A stretch of DNA of 64,000 nucleotides from Chloroflexota bacterium (GCA_016208315.1 JACQYF010000021.1:1-64000); one strand, 5' to 3'. Positions 18,593 through 27,234 are shown, numbered from the stretch's first letter. The notes: generated by a model not told the origin, from the sequence alone. Made by a program: numbers and translations.

Positions 18593-21500
18593 TATTCGTC
18601 TCCCACCGCTTCTTTCCGAAGGACGAACAGCTCGCGCAGCTGCTCCGTCGTCATCTCCGTGATCCATCCTTCACTCGTCCCGACGATGCTCTCCGCTAAC
18701 GCCTTTTTGCGTTCGATCATCGCGTCAATCTTTTCCTCGAACGTGCCCGCGCACAGGTACTTGTGAACCTGCACGTTCTTGGTCTGCCCGATGCGAAACG
18801 CCCGGTCGGTCGCCTGATTCTCGACGGCGGGATTCCACCAGCGGTCGAAATGGAAAACGTGATTCGCGCGCATCAGGTTCAAGCCCGTCCCGCCGGCTTT
18901 GATCGAAAGGATAAAGACGAGGGGGCCATTGGGATCATTCTGAAAGCGCTCGATCATTTTCGTCCGCGCTTTCGTCGGTGTGCTTCCATATAGGAACAAC
19001 ACCTCGTCGCCGAAATATTCTTGCAGAAAAGCCCGGAGCAGCTTACCCATCTCGGCGAATTGGGTGAAGATGAGCGCGCGCTCGCGCACCGACCGGACTT
19101 CTTCGAGCATTTCGGTGAGGCGGGCGAGCTTGCCACTGCGCCCCGGCAGTGCGCTCCCATCGCCGAGGAATTGCGCGGGGTGGTTGCACACCTGTTTCAG
19201 TTTCATCAGCGTCGCCAGCACAATGCCTCGCCGCTCGATCCCTTCGGATTCGGCAATGCGTTTGAGTGAATCGCGGACGACGGCTTCGTAGAGTGTCGCC
19301 TGCTCTTTGGTCAGGTTGCAAAACACTTTCATTTCGTTCTTTTGCGGCAGGTCGCTGATGACGTTGGGGTCGGTCTTGACGCGGCGCAGAATGAACGGGC
19401 CGACTAGGGACTTTAGCCGTTTCGTCGCCGCCGGATCGTTGGCGCGCTCGATGGGTTTGGCGAAACGGTTGTAGAAATCTTTTTGCGAGCCGAGGTAATC
19501 GGGATTCAGAAATTGAAAGATGCTCCACAGCTCGGTGAGCCGGTTCTCGACCGGCGTGCCGGTGAGGGCCGCGCGCCACTCCGCCTGCTCGGCAATCTTG
19601 CGCGCGGCTTGCGCTTGTTTGGTCGTCGGATTCTTGATGTTCTGCGCTTCGTCCAGAATTACATCGCCCCACTTGGCTTGAGTGAGCTGAGCCAAATCGC
19701 GGTGCAAGAGGGCGTACGAACTGAGGACGACGTCGTGCTGCGCGGCCTGTTCGGCGAGCGCGGCCTTTTTCCGCGCGGCGCCGTGGTGGACGAGCACGCG
19801 GAGGTCGGGCGCAAAGCGCGACAGTTCGCGCTGCCAGTTGCTCACGACCGAGGTCGGGCAAATGACGAGCGCGGGCTTGCGTGTTCCATTCTGCGCCGCG
19901 CGCTCGTGGAGCAAGAGCGCAATCGTCGTCGGCGTCTTGCCCAATCCCATATCGTCCGCGAGACAGCCGCCCAGTCCCCATTGCCGTAGGAACACGAGCC
20001 AGGACAGTCCCGCCGATTGATAGTGGCGCAGCGTGCCCTGAAATGAATTCGGCGCGGCAATCGGTAGGGGCGGGGTGACCCCGCCCGTACTTTCTCCGCG
20101 CTTGAGTTCGTCCAGCAGGTCGCCGATCCACCCTTCCGCGGCGACCTCGGTAATTGGCAGGCCCACATCCGACTTGGTTGGCTCAAGCGATAACGCAAGG
20201 CGCAGCGCTTCTGGCATGGATAGTTCGCCCGCGCCGCCGCGCTTTTCCCAGAACTTGATCGCTTGCTCGATTTGATCGGGACGGATTTCGACCCACTGCC
20301 CACTCACCTGTACCAGCGGCACTTTCAAGGCGGCGAGTTTTTCAAACTCTTCGCGCGTCAATGGCTCGCCGCCGAGCGCCAATTGCCAATCGTACTGAAT
20401 GACCGAATCGAAGGTCAGTCCCGCCACCCCGCCCTTCTGTTGCGGCGATTGCTTTTTGGATTTCAGATTGACTTTAACACCCAATTTGCTGCTGATGCCC
20501 GGCACGAGGACGCCAAAGCCCGACGCTTGCATGAGGAGCGCGGTCTCGCGAATGAACGTGTACGCCTGCTCGACGTTCAGCGCGCACTCGTCGGGTCGTG
20601 CAGCGCGGAGACTCGTTTCAATCGGCGGAAACAGCTTCGACGCCATACCCAAGCCCGCCAGCAAGCGTTCCTGCGGCGCATCGAATTTGCGGTTGAGAAA
20701 TTTCAGCGCGCTGCCGCGCTCGCGCCAGACCGCTTCGGCGGGGACGAGCAAACTGGGATCGTCGTTCGCCTGCAACAGATACCGCAGCGCCCAATCACGG
20801 GCGTTGGCTTTGGGCGCGATGATGCCGTCTTGCTCTGCGGTCGGCGGTGGATCGAGGCGAAAGCAGATGCGAAACGTATCGCCCGCGGCCGCTCCAATTG
20901 GCTCGGCCCAGGCGCGGTATTGCTCGTAGAACGCGGCGAGATTGGCCGCCGATTCCTTGACGACGGGATCGCGGTCGCACAAAGCGGCCAGCCACGCGTG
21001 AGCGACCGTTTGAGTCGTCGGAAACGGAGGCAAACTGAACGCGACATTCCAGCGCGCAAAATCGTCAATCGTCGTCGCGAGAAAATCGTCGAGCAACTCG
21101 CGCGGTGGCTGGGCCTCACGTTTGGCGTCCTTTGCGCTGCGAAACATGGCTCGACAAATGGGCGGCATCGCGTTATAGTCGCCAAGGCGCTTGAAGCGCT
21201 CTTGTTCGTTTGGCTCGTCGAGCAGCGGCTGCCAGCGGGCGATGAATTCGTCGTCTTGCTTTTGCAAGGTGGGTTTGAGCCGCTGGCGGACGAGGAGTTC
21301 AAATGCGAACCGGGCGACGACTTGCCAATAGCGCAGGTCGGCGCCCACTTTGATTCGCGGGGGCGTCTCTTCTTCGGGCGGCAGTCCTGCCAGCAGTTCG
21401 AGCGCGATGCGCGGCGGAACGCCGAGCGTGTCGGCTTGCCACGGCGCCAGCGCAAGTTTGCCCGGGGACGTGTCTTCATCGCGCAGCAGGTTGGACGAAG

Positions 21501-21756
21501 GTTGCGGCGCGGAGCGCGTCGAAGGGAGCAGGAGCGTCACATTGGATTCGCGTGCGTCGCTTCTGAGCAAGTCGCGCAGAGAGGATGATAAATCCTTGAG
21601 CACGTTTCGCAAATCGCGCGCCGTGGCCGCAAAGGGATGCTGCGGGCGCGCGGTGGCGCGCGTTGCGCGCGTGTCGCGCACCTCCGCCCACATTGCGAAT
21701 TCGCCGTCGCGCGTTGAATCGTCGCCGGCCAACCAAGAACCGTGCAGGATATGCAT
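18592..21756 (-). CDS. SNF2-family DEAD/H-box ATPase (helicase-like)
   Basis: 1,054 residues. The N-terminal half (about 1-560) is the SNF2-associated region of bacterial Swi2/Snf2 proteins, starting MHILHGSWL. The ATPase core has Walker A DDMGLGKT near residue 600, DEAQNIKN near 702, LTGTPVENRL, and in the C-terminal lobe IFTQFAEMGKLL, GGTGLNLMRANHVFHFDRWW and the arginine-finger motif QATDRAFRIGQ. It would use ATP to move along DNA or displace proteins. Start 21756 is chosen because family members begin with this sequence and AGGA lies upstream; a longer frame runs through tandem 14-mers with no homology. The SWIM gene follows on the same strand. Confidence 0.9.
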   Translation of the reverse strand: MHILHGSWLAGDDSTRDGEFAMWAEVRDTRATRATARPQHPFAATARDLRNVLKDLSSSLRDLLRSDARESNVTLLLPSTRSAPQPSSNLLRDEDTSPGKLALAPWQADTLGVPPRIALELLAGLPPEEETPPRIKVGADLRYWQVVARFAFELLVRQRLKPTLQKQDDEFIARWQPLLDEPNEQERFKRLGDYNAMPPICRAMFRSAKDAKREAQPPRELLDDFLATTIDDFARWNVAFSLPPFPTTQTVAHAWLAALCDRDPVVKESAANLAAFYEQYRAWAEPIGAAAGDTFRICFRLDPPPTAEQDGIIAPKANARDWALRYLLQANDDPSLLVPAEAVWRERGSALKFLNRKFDAPQERLLAGLGMASKLFPPIETSLRAARPDECALNVEQAYTFIRETALLMQASGFGVLVPGISSKLGVKVNLKSKKQSPQQKGGVAGLTFDSVIQYDWQLALGGEPLTREEFEKLAALKVPLVQVSGQWVEIRPDQIEQAIKFWEKRGGAGELSMPEALRLALSLEPTKSDVGLPITEVAAEGWIGDLLDELKRGESTGGVTPPLPIAAPNSFQGTLRHYQSAGLSWLVFLRQWGLGGCLADDMGLGKTPTTIALLLHERAAQNGTRKPALVICPTSVVSNWQRELSRFAPDLRVLVHHGAARKKAALAEQAAQHDVVLSSYALLHRDLAQLTQAKWGDVILDEAQNIKNPTTKQAQAARKIAEQAEWRAALTGTPVENRLTELWSIFQFLNPDYLGSQKDFYNRFAKPIERANDPAATKRLKSLVGPFILRRVKTDPNVISDLPQKNEMKVFCNLTKEQATLYEAVVRDSLKRIAESEGIERRGIVLATLMKLKQVCNHPAQFLGDGSALPGRSGKLARLTEMLEEVRSVRERALIFTQFAEMGKLLRAFLQEYFGDEVLFLYGSTPTKARTKMIERFQNDPNGPLVFILSIKAGGTGLNLMRANHVFHFDRWWNPAVENQATDRAFRIGQTKNVQVHKYLCAGTFEEKIDAMIERKKALAESIVGTSEGWITEMTTEQLRELFVLRKEAVGDE

Positions 21757-21845
21757 TCGCAATTGTCCTATTCGCCAATCGTCTGCCGCAGTTGGGAGAC
21801 ATTCTAATCCCAGATTCCGTATGATGCAAGTGAAGCGCGGATGGT

Positions 21846-21901
21846 CAAACACGGATTGCCAAACACGGATTGCCAAACACGGATTGCCAAACACGGATTG
21901 C
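21846..21901. repeat. Four perfect tandem copies of a 14-mer
   Basis: CAAACACGGATTGC occurs four times head to tail (21846, 21860, 21874, 21888). It lies in the divergent region between the SNF2 gene and mutM. Related pieces (CGGATAAG, CGGATTGAG) follow to about 21930. There are no spacers, so it is not a CRISPR array. Confidence 0.9.
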
Positions 21902-21997
21902 GTTCGCGAATCGGATAAGCGGATTGAGCCGATTGCGCCAACTCGGTTTGCCGAGTTTCGACCTACGTGAGGCGGGCGTTTGCAACGCCCGATGGCC

Positions 21998-22026
21998 TTG
22001 TCCTCGGTCACAATCTGCGGTATGAT
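21998..22026 (+). promoter_or_regulatory. Promoter of mutM placing the start codon at +1
   Basis: TTGTCC (21998-22003) and TATGAT (22021-22026) are spaced 17 nt. The GTG start codon is only six bases after the -10 box, where transcription itself should begin, so the mRNA is expected to be leaderless. No Shine-Dalgarno sequence is present. Confidence 0.7.
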
Positions 22027-22032
22027 GATCCT

Positions 22033-22872
22033 GTGCCAGAATTACCCGAGCTTGAGGTCGTTCAAGAGGTGCTGCAACGCCGAGTGGTCGGCACAACCGT
22101 CCAGTCGGTTGAAATCCTGCCACCCGGCGGCCTCATCGTCGCACGCGATTTGACGCAACGCGGCTTCGAAGCGTCGCTGACGCAGGCACGCATCGCCAAC
22201 GTCGTCCGGCGCGGCAAGTATCTTGTGTTTTCGATGGAGCACGCGGATGCGCCGGGCGTGTACCTTGTCCTCAATCTCAAGCTGATGGGTCGCCTGCAAC
22301 TCACAACGCCGACGGAACGCCGCCACGCGAAAACGCATGTCGTCTTGGCGCTGTCGAGCGGCGACGAGTTGCGCTATGTGGACCAAAATCAGATGGGGCA
22401 ACTCTACCTCGTCCACGCGCTGGCGCAGGTTCCTGATTTTGACAGGATGGGGCCGGAGCCGTTCGCGATTTCGCTCGACGAGTTTCGCGCGCGCCTGCGC
22501 CCCTTTCGCGGCGAGATCAAAGGCATCCTCACGCGCGGCGATTTCGTCGCCGGAATCGGCAACGCGTACGCCGACGAAATCTTGTGGGCCGCGCGCCTGC
22601 ATCCGTATCGCAAGCGCACGCAGTTGACGGCGGACGAAATCGAACGCCTCTACCACGCAATGCAAAGCACGCTGCGCCAAGCCATAGAGCACCTACGCGT
22701 CAAGATGGGCGAGAACATCCAGCAGGAACCCCGCGATTTCCTGGCGATCCACATGAAAACCGGCCAGCCCTGCCCGCGCTGCGGCGCCGCCATTTCACTC
22801 GTCGGCGCGAATCAGCGCATCACGAATTTTTGCCGGACGTGCCAGCCGGGTGGGCTGATTCGCGGGATGTGA
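22033..22872 (+). CDS. mutM: Formamidopyrimidine-DNA glycosylase (Fpg/MutM)
   Basis: 279 residues. After the initiator at GTG 22033 the protein reads PELPELE, which places the catalytic Pro at position 2 and Glu at 3. The helix-two-turn-helix region contains ILTRGDFVAGIGNAYADEIL, with the conserved Asn, and the C-terminal zinc finger is C-x2-C-x16-C-x2-C (about residues 246-269), ending FCRTCQPGG. The enzyme removes 8-oxoguanine and ring-opened purines and cuts the DNA by beta,delta-elimination. A longer frame from 21967 would bury the catalytic proline, so it is rejected. The promoter suggests leaderless translation. Confidence 0.93.
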   Translation: MPELPELEVVQEVLQRRVVGTTVQSVEILPPGGLIVARDLTQRGFEASLTQARIANVVRRGKYLVFSMEHADAPGVYLVLNLKLMGRLQLTTPTERRHAKTHVVLALSSGDELRYVDQNQMGQLYLVHALAQVPDFDRMGPEPFAISLDEFRARLRPFRGEIKGILTRGDFVAGIGNAYADEILWAARLHPYRKRTQLTADEIERLYHAMQSTLRQAIEHLRVKMGENIQQEPRDFLAIHMKTGQPCPRCGAAISLVGANQRITNFCRTCQPGGLIRGM

Positions 22873-22949
22873 CGCGGACGGGCGATTGACACCACCACGC
22901 ACCTGTCCTATAATCGTCCCGTATTTATCCCCAGCTCAAGGAGGAGACG

Positions 22950-23825
22950 ATGTTCGGTTCCACGATGATTGACGTCGCGATCGGCTTGGTTTTCATTTTC
23001 TTCATCCTGAGCATGATCGCCTCCCACATCAACGAGATGATCGCCGGATGGATGAAGTGGCGCGCCAAGGATTTGCAATCCGGGATTCGCAACATGCTCA
23101 GCGATCCCAACCTCGCCAACAATGTGCTGAACCACTCCCTGGTCACGAGTATGTCCAAAAAAGGTTCGCTACCCTCGTACATTCCACCCAACACTTTTGC
23201 CATGGCGTTGTTCGACGCCATTGCGCCGGCCGGCGACAACCCGACCGCGCTGGAAACGGTTCGCACGCACATCGTCAAAGACCTGCCGGAAAGTTCCGCG
23301 CGCCAAGCCCTACTCAGCGTGATTGACACGGCCAACGGCGACATGAACAAAGCGCGCGCCTCGGTCGAGACGTGGTTCAATGACGGCATGAGCCGGCTAT
23401 CGGGGTATTACAAGCGCAAAATCCAGATGGTCACTCTTGGCGTGGCGCTCGTCCTTACCCTGGTCCTCGGCGCGGACACACTGGCGATTGGCGACGCCTT
23501 GTTCAAGGAGCCGTCACTGCGCGCCGCCGTCACCGGCACGGGATTGACGGTCGCCGCAGCCACCGCGCCCACGCCCGCGACCGGAACGCCCAGCACCGAA
23601 GTGGCGGTAATCAAACAGAACGTGGATCAACTTTCCAAGCTCGGGCTGCCGCTGGGATGGAGCGCGCTCCCGGAAGACGCCAGCGGTTGGGCGAAAAAAG
23701 TGATCGGCTTGCTGATCACTACGCTCGCCGTTTCGCTCGGCGCGCCGTTCTGGTTCGACGTGCTCAAGAATTTCTCCAATCTGCGTTCGTCCGGTCCGCC
23801 GCCCGAGACCAAGCCGGCAAAGTGA
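22950..23825 (+). CDS. Membrane protein of unknown function
   Basis: 291 residues. An N-terminal membrane helix (MIDVAIGLVFIFFILSMIA, about residues 6-26) is followed by a cytoplasmic-type segment SHINEMIAGWMKWRAKDL, a helical region with YYKRKIQMVTLGVALVLTLV leading into a second helix (about 155-175), a Thr/Ala/Pro-rich linker and a third helix (about 253-275) before NFSNLRSSGPPPETKPAK. I recognise it as a widespread but uncharacterised family and assign no function. AAGGAGGAG sits before the ATG and a TATAAT box is at 22919-22924. The palindromic element at 23843-23989 follows it. Confidence 0.75.
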   Translation: MFGSTMIDVAIGLVFIFFILSMIASHINEMIAGWMKWRAKDLQSGIRNMLSDPNLANNVLNHSLVTSMSKKGSLPSYIPPNTFAMALFDAIAPAGDNPTALETVRTHIVKDLPESSARQALLSVIDTANGDMNKARASVETWFNDGMSRLSGYYKRKIQMVTLGVALVLTLVLGADTLAIGDALFKEPSLRAAVTGTGLTVAAATAPTPATGTPSTEVAVIKQNVDQLSKLGLPLGWSALPEDASGWAKKVIGLLITTLAVSLGAPFWFDVLKNFSNLRSSGPPPETKPAK

Positions 23826-23842
23826 TCCACGTTGCCATACCC

Positions 23843-23989
23843 CTGGTGATTACCCAAAAGTCGGACTGTCATTTCGACGAGCGTTCTCTGCGAGGAGAAA
23901 TCCCGCCTTGGCAGCAAGAGATTTCCACCTGCCCTGGCGGGCGGTGCCAGGGTCGCAAAACCGGCTCGAAATGACAGGGTAATCACCAG
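23843..23989. repeat. Palindromic element A (TGTCATTTCGA type)
   Basis: Outer arms CTGGTGATTACCC (23843-23855) and its complement (23977-23989) enclose arms CTGTCATTTCGA and TCGAAATGACAG (23866-23977). Inside is a 21-bp palindrome at 23932-23952 that recurs, inverted, at 50384-50404. The inner end TCGCAAAACCGGCTC is nearly shared with element C at 54190-54283. It ends the upstream gene region and belongs to a family of interspersed repeats. Confidence 0.8.
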
Positions 23990-23999
23990 CCTATCCCCC

Positions 24000-24029
24000 T
24001 TGACTTGGCGCGACGATGCGCGTTATACT
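24000..24029 (+). promoter_or_regulatory. Promoter of the molybdenum hydroxylase leader
   Basis: TTGACT at 24000-24005 and TATACT at 24024-24029 with an 18-nt spacer form a strong promoter. Transcription would start near 24036, leaving about 285 nt of untranslated leader before the GTG at 24321. Confidence 0.7.
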
Positions 24030-24035
24030 GCGGCA

Positions 24036-24273
24036 AGTAGAGCAGCGAGCGCTTTGATTGATCTTTCAAAAGTTGGGCTGGCGATCGGCCTCGCGACGCG
24101 GCGAGGATGAGCGACCCGTTTCGTTTGCGGGAGTAATACCTGTGCGGCGCACATTCCCATCGCTCAATCTCATAGATCGTCTCGTAAGCGTTTTTTGGAT
24201 GCGCGTGCCCTGCGCGCGCGTGGATCGGCTGTTCGCGCCTGAGAGGCAGACGTTGTAGAGTCTGCCTCTTTTT
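24036..24273 (+). ncRNA. Structured leader RNA ending in an intrinsic terminator (riboswitch or attenuator candidate)
   Basis: About 240 nt from the predicted start to the T-run. Visible helices: CCTCGC 24089-24094 with 24101-24106; ATGAGCGA 24107-24114 with 24160-24168 (one bulge), enclosing CCCG 24115-24118 with 24128-24131 and TGTGC 24141-24145 with 24149-24153, so this part is a multi-branch junction. A terminator (24243-24273) closes the leader before the first gene. The arrangement promoter, folded RNA, terminator, Mo-enzyme operon fits a riboswitch; a molybdenum-cofactor RNA is possible, but I could not match its consensus by eye. A free small RNA is the alternative. Confidence 0.45.
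24243..24273 (+). terminator. Intrinsic terminator inside the operon leader
   Basis: GAGGCAGAC at 24243-24251 pairs perfectly with 24260-24268 across 8 nt and is followed by TTTTTT. It lies 47 nt before the small-subunit start codon and downstream of the operon promoter, so expression requires readthrough. Confidence 0.8.
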
Positions 24274-24320
24274 GTTGCGCGCGATGGCCTATTCGCCACA
24301 AACCATTAGGAGGTGAAAAA

Positions 24321-24778
24321 GTGGCAAAAGTCGAACTCACGATAAACGGCGTCAAGTACCAGGACGACGTTGCCCCCGCCTCTTGTTGGTACATTATTTA
24401 CGGGACACGCTCATGCTCACCGGCACGAACGTCGGCTGCGACACGACGCAGTGCGGCGCGTGTACCGTGATGATGAACGGCATGGCCGTCAAGTCGTGCA
24501 ACGTCCTGGCCGTTCAGGCCTCCGGTTCCGAGATCACGACGATCGAGGGACTGAAGACGAACGGCAAGTACCATCCGCTCCAGCAGGCCTTCTGGGACAA
24601 TCACGGTCTGCAATGCGGCTTTTGCACGCCGGGCATGATCATGACGGCGATGGACCTGCTCAAGCAACACCCGCGGCCGAGCGAGGCGGAGATCCGTCAC
24701 GGTCTCGAGGGCAATCTCTGCCGCTGCACCGGCTATCAGAACATCGTGAAGGCGATCAGGGCCGCGGCGGAGATGTAG
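24321..24778 (+). pseudogene. 2Fe-2S small subunit of a xanthine dehydrogenase/CODH-family enzyme, frameshifted
   Basis: GTG 24321 after AGGAGG starts [19 protein letters not shown], the usual N-terminus of the small iron-sulfur subunit. The rest ([20 protein letters not shown] and onward) continues in another frame from about 24377. The break is in a run of five C at 24372-24376: one more C restores a continuous protein of about 152 residues. All eight cluster cysteines are present: [12 protein letters not shown] plus a fourth Cys in VKSC for the plant-type cluster, then LQCGFCTPG and [12 protein letters not shown] for the second. It passes electrons from the molybdenum site to FAD. The gene may be broken or the C run may be a sequencing error. 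Confidence 0.85.
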
Positions 24779-24787
24779 GAGGAAACA

Positions 24788-26551
24788 ATGGCAACTCAAA
24801 TCATCGGTTCATCCATCAAGCGGCGTGAAGACCCGCGTCTCATCACCGGCGAAGCCAAGTACATTGACGACATCCAATTGCCCGGAATGTTGCACGCCGC
24901 GATTCTGCGCAGCCCACACGCCCACGCCAAAATCAAGAGCATCAATACCGCAAGAGCCAAGCAGCATCCTGGCGTGGTCGCCGTTTTCACGGGACAGGAT
25001 TTCAAAGATGTGCCCGCGCTCCCCTGCGCGTGGCAGGCCGGCGGCGTCAAGAACAACGCGAATACCCCGCGCATCCTCGAGATGGACAAGGTCACGTTCA
25101 CGGGCGCAGGCGTCGCGGTCGTGGTCGCGGAGGACCGCTACACGGCGGAAGACGCGCTCAATCTGATTGACGTTGACTACGAGCCGCTGCCCGCGGTCGT
25201 GGACGCCGAGAAGGCAACCCAGCCCGGCGCGCCGCAAATTCACGACAACGCGCCCAACAATATCGTCATGGATTGGTCGTGTGGCGACAAAGCGGCGACC
25301 GAGCAGGCGCTCGCGGGCGCGGACGTCGTCGTCAAGCAACATCTGATCAATCAGCGGCTCATTCCCACGGCGATGGAACCGCGCGGGGCCGTCTCGCAAT
25401 ATTTCCCCGGCACCGAGGAATGGACCATTTGGCTGACGTCGCAAGCGCCGCACGTCCATCGCCTGCTGCTCGCCGCGTTCGTGCTCGGCGTGCCGGAAAA
25501 CAAGATCCGCGCGATCGCGCCCCAAGTTGGCGGCGGTTTCGGCTCCAAGATTTTCCTCTATCCCGAATATCCGCTGGTCATGCTGCTCGCCCGCAAACTC
25601 GGCCGCGCCGTCAAGTGGATGGAGACGCGCCGCGAGAACTATGTCGCGACCACGCACGGGCGCGATCACATCACCGACATCGAGGTCGGCGCGAAACGCG
25701 ATGGCACGATCACCGCGCTACAAGTCAAAACCTATGCGAATCTCGGCGGCGTTCTCTCGACCATCGCCCCGGGCATCCCCACGACGCTTTACGGACGGAT
25801 GTTGTCCGGCGCCTACAAGATTCCCCATATCTATGCCAACGTGATCGGCGTCTATACCAACACCGGCATGGTAGACGCGTATCGCGGCGCGGGCCGTCCC
25901 GAAGCGACCTACGTGGTCGAGCGCGCGATGGACCTGGTCGCGCGCGAACTGAATATGGACCCAGCCGAGGTTCGGCGCAAGAACTTTGTGCCACCGAACG
26001 AATTCCTGTACGATCCCGCCGGCATTCTCGCCGGACTCAAGTACGACAGCGGCAACTACGAGGGCACGTTGAACAAGGCGCTCGAAATGGCGGGCTATAA
26101 GGATTTTCGAAAAGAGCAGGAACAAGCGCGTAAACAAGGACGCTATCTCGGGGTGGGCTTGTCCAGTTACGTCGAAATCTGCGGCGTCGCGCCGTCGGCT
26201 TGGATCGGCCTGGCCGGTCAGGGCTGGGGCGCGGGACTGTGGGAAAGCGCGAACGTGCGCATGCATCTCACCGGCAAGGTCGTCGCCACGGTCGGCTCGT
26301 CGCCGCACGGACAAGGCCACGAGACCACGATGGCGCAACTCGTCGCCGGCGAGTTGGGCGTTCCATTCGACGATGTGATCGTCCAATACAACGATACGCT
26401 CGGCACGCCGTTCGGTTATGGCACGTATGGCAGCCGCAGCGCGGCCGTCGGCGGCGTCGCGGTGCATCGCAGCGTCCAGCGCATTATCGAAAAGGCCAAG
26501 CGGCTCGGCGCGCACATGCTGGAAGCGAATCCCGAAGATATGGTCTATTAA
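24788..26551 (+). CDS. Molybdopterin-binding large subunit (CoxL/XdhA type), part before an in-frame TAA
   Basis: 587 residues from ATG 24788, after AGGAGG, to TAA 26549-26551. The protein starts IGSSIKRREDPRLITGEAKY, has the Mo-site GGGFGSK near residue 250, and has AYRGAGRPEA near 363. That active-site loop is the form II pattern, not the AYxCSFR loop of true CO dehydrogenase, so the substrate is probably an aldehyde, a heterocycle or another small carbon compound. Homology continues in the same frame after the TAA (AGKVFVKGTP), which suggests a sense codon changed to TAA. As it stands, this part lacks the catalytic Glu and the C-terminal cofactor domain. Confidence 0.88.
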   Translation: MATQIIGSSIKRREDPRLITGEAKYIDDIQLPGMLHAAILRSPHAHAKIKSINTARAKQHPGVVAVFTGQDFKDVPALPCAWQAGGVKNNANTPRILEMDKVTFTGAGVAVVVAEDRYTAEDALNLIDVDYEPLPAVVDAEKATQPGAPQIHDNAPNNIVMDWSCGDKAATEQALAGADVVVKQHLINQRLIPTAMEPRGAVSQYFPGTEEWTIWLTSQAPHVHRLLLAAFVLGVPENKIRAIAPQVGGGFGSKIFLYPEYPLVMLLARKLGRAVKWMETRRENYVATTHGRDHITDIEVGAKRDGTITALQVKTYANLGGVLSTIAPGIPTTLYGRMLSGAYKIPHIYANVIGVYTNTGMVDAYRGAGRPEATYVVERAMDLVARELNMDPAEVRRKNFVPPNEFLYDPAGILAGLKYDSGNYEGTLNKALEMAGYKDFRKEQEQARKQGRYLGVGLSSYVEICGVAPSAWIGLAGQGWGAGLWESANVRMHLTGKVVATVGSSPHGQGHETTMAQLVAGELGVPFDDVIVQYNDTLGTPFGYGTYGSRSAAVGGVAVHRSVQRIIEKAKRLGAHMLEANPEDMVY

Positions 26552-26566
26552 GCGGGCAAGGTCTTT

Positions 26567-27148
26567 GTGAAAGGCACACCCGACAAGGCGAAGACGATTC
26601 AGGAGGTCGCGCTTCAAGCCGCGGTCGCCTACAGTTTGCCGCACGACATGGAACCCTTCCTCGACGAAACTTCATACTGCCATCCGCCGAACTGCACCTT
26701 CCCCTTCGGCACGCACGTTTGCCTCGTCGAGGTGGACAAGGACACGGGACGCGTCGAGGTCAAGCGTTACATCGCCGTTGACGATGTCGGCAAGGTCATC
26801 AACCCGATGGTCGTAGATGGTCAGGTCCACGGCGGCATCGCCCAGGGCTTGGCGCAGGCATTGTACGAAAATGCGGTCTATGACGAGAACGGACAGTTGG
26901 TCAGCGGCTCGCTGATGGACTATGCGATTCCAACCGCCGCGATGGTGCCCACCTACGAAACCGCGCGGACCGAGACCCCTTCGCCCACGAATCCATTAGG
27001 CGTCAAAGGCGCGGGCGAAACGGGAACGATCGCTTCGGCACCCGCGGTCGTGAATGCCGTGATAGATGCGCTCAGCCCGATGGGGGTCAAACACTTGGAT
27101 ATGCCGCTGACGTCGGAAAAGGTGTGGCGGGCGATGAATCAGAAATAG
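26567..27148 (+). CDS. Molybdopterin-binding large subunit, part after the in-frame TAA
   Basis: In the same frame as 24788-26551 and only 15 nt after its stop. It contains the C-terminal cofactor-binding half, with KRYIAVDDVGKVINPMVVDG and LGVKGAGETGTIASAPA, where the Glu of GAGE is the catalytic base of the family. A GTG at 26567 could in principle restart translation, but no ribosome binding site is visible. Read through the TAA, the whole subunit would be about 786 residues, the normal size. Either this is a recent nonsense mutation or a sequencing error, or the half proteins assemble. Confidence 0.8.
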   Translation: MKGTPDKAKTIQEVALQAAVAYSLPHDMEPFLDETSYCHPPNCTFPFGTHVCLVEVDKDTGRVEVKRYIAVDDVGKVINPMVVDGQVHGGIAQGLAQALYENAVYDENGQLVSGSLMDYAIPTAAMVPTYETARTETPSPTNPLGVKGAGETGTIASAPAVVNAVIDALSPMGVKHLDMPLTSEKVWRAMNQK

Positions 27149-27223
27149 TTTAATAGTTGCATAGTTGGATCGTTTCGTAGTGAAACTACTACCAAACTAT
27201 TAAACTATCAAACTACTAAACTA
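27145..27223. repeat. Word-repeat hairpin (word AAACTATT)
   Basis: The left half repeats ATAGTT words (27145-27181); the right half (27182-27223) has AAACTATT, AAACTATC, AAACTACT, AAACTA with an 8-nt period. The two halves pair around TTTCGTAGTGAAA. It fills the space between the large-subunit and FAD-subunit genes and is very AT-rich beside GC-rich genes. Confidence 0.75.
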
Positions 27224-27234
27224 AAGGAGCTAGT

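Noticed and set aside
19483-21588. Long open frames opposite the SNF2 gene
   Set aside because: They follow from the codon bias of the GC-rich gene on the other strand and show no domains.
21846-21901. Possible CRISPR array from four regular repeats
   Set aside because: Copies are 14 nt and directly adjacent, without spacers, and no cas genes are present.
26549-26551. TAA in the large subunit as a recoded codon
   Set aside because: Selenocysteine uses TGA and pyrrolysine TAG; no SECIS-like stem or special tRNA is visible. A nonsense mutation or sequence error is simpler.
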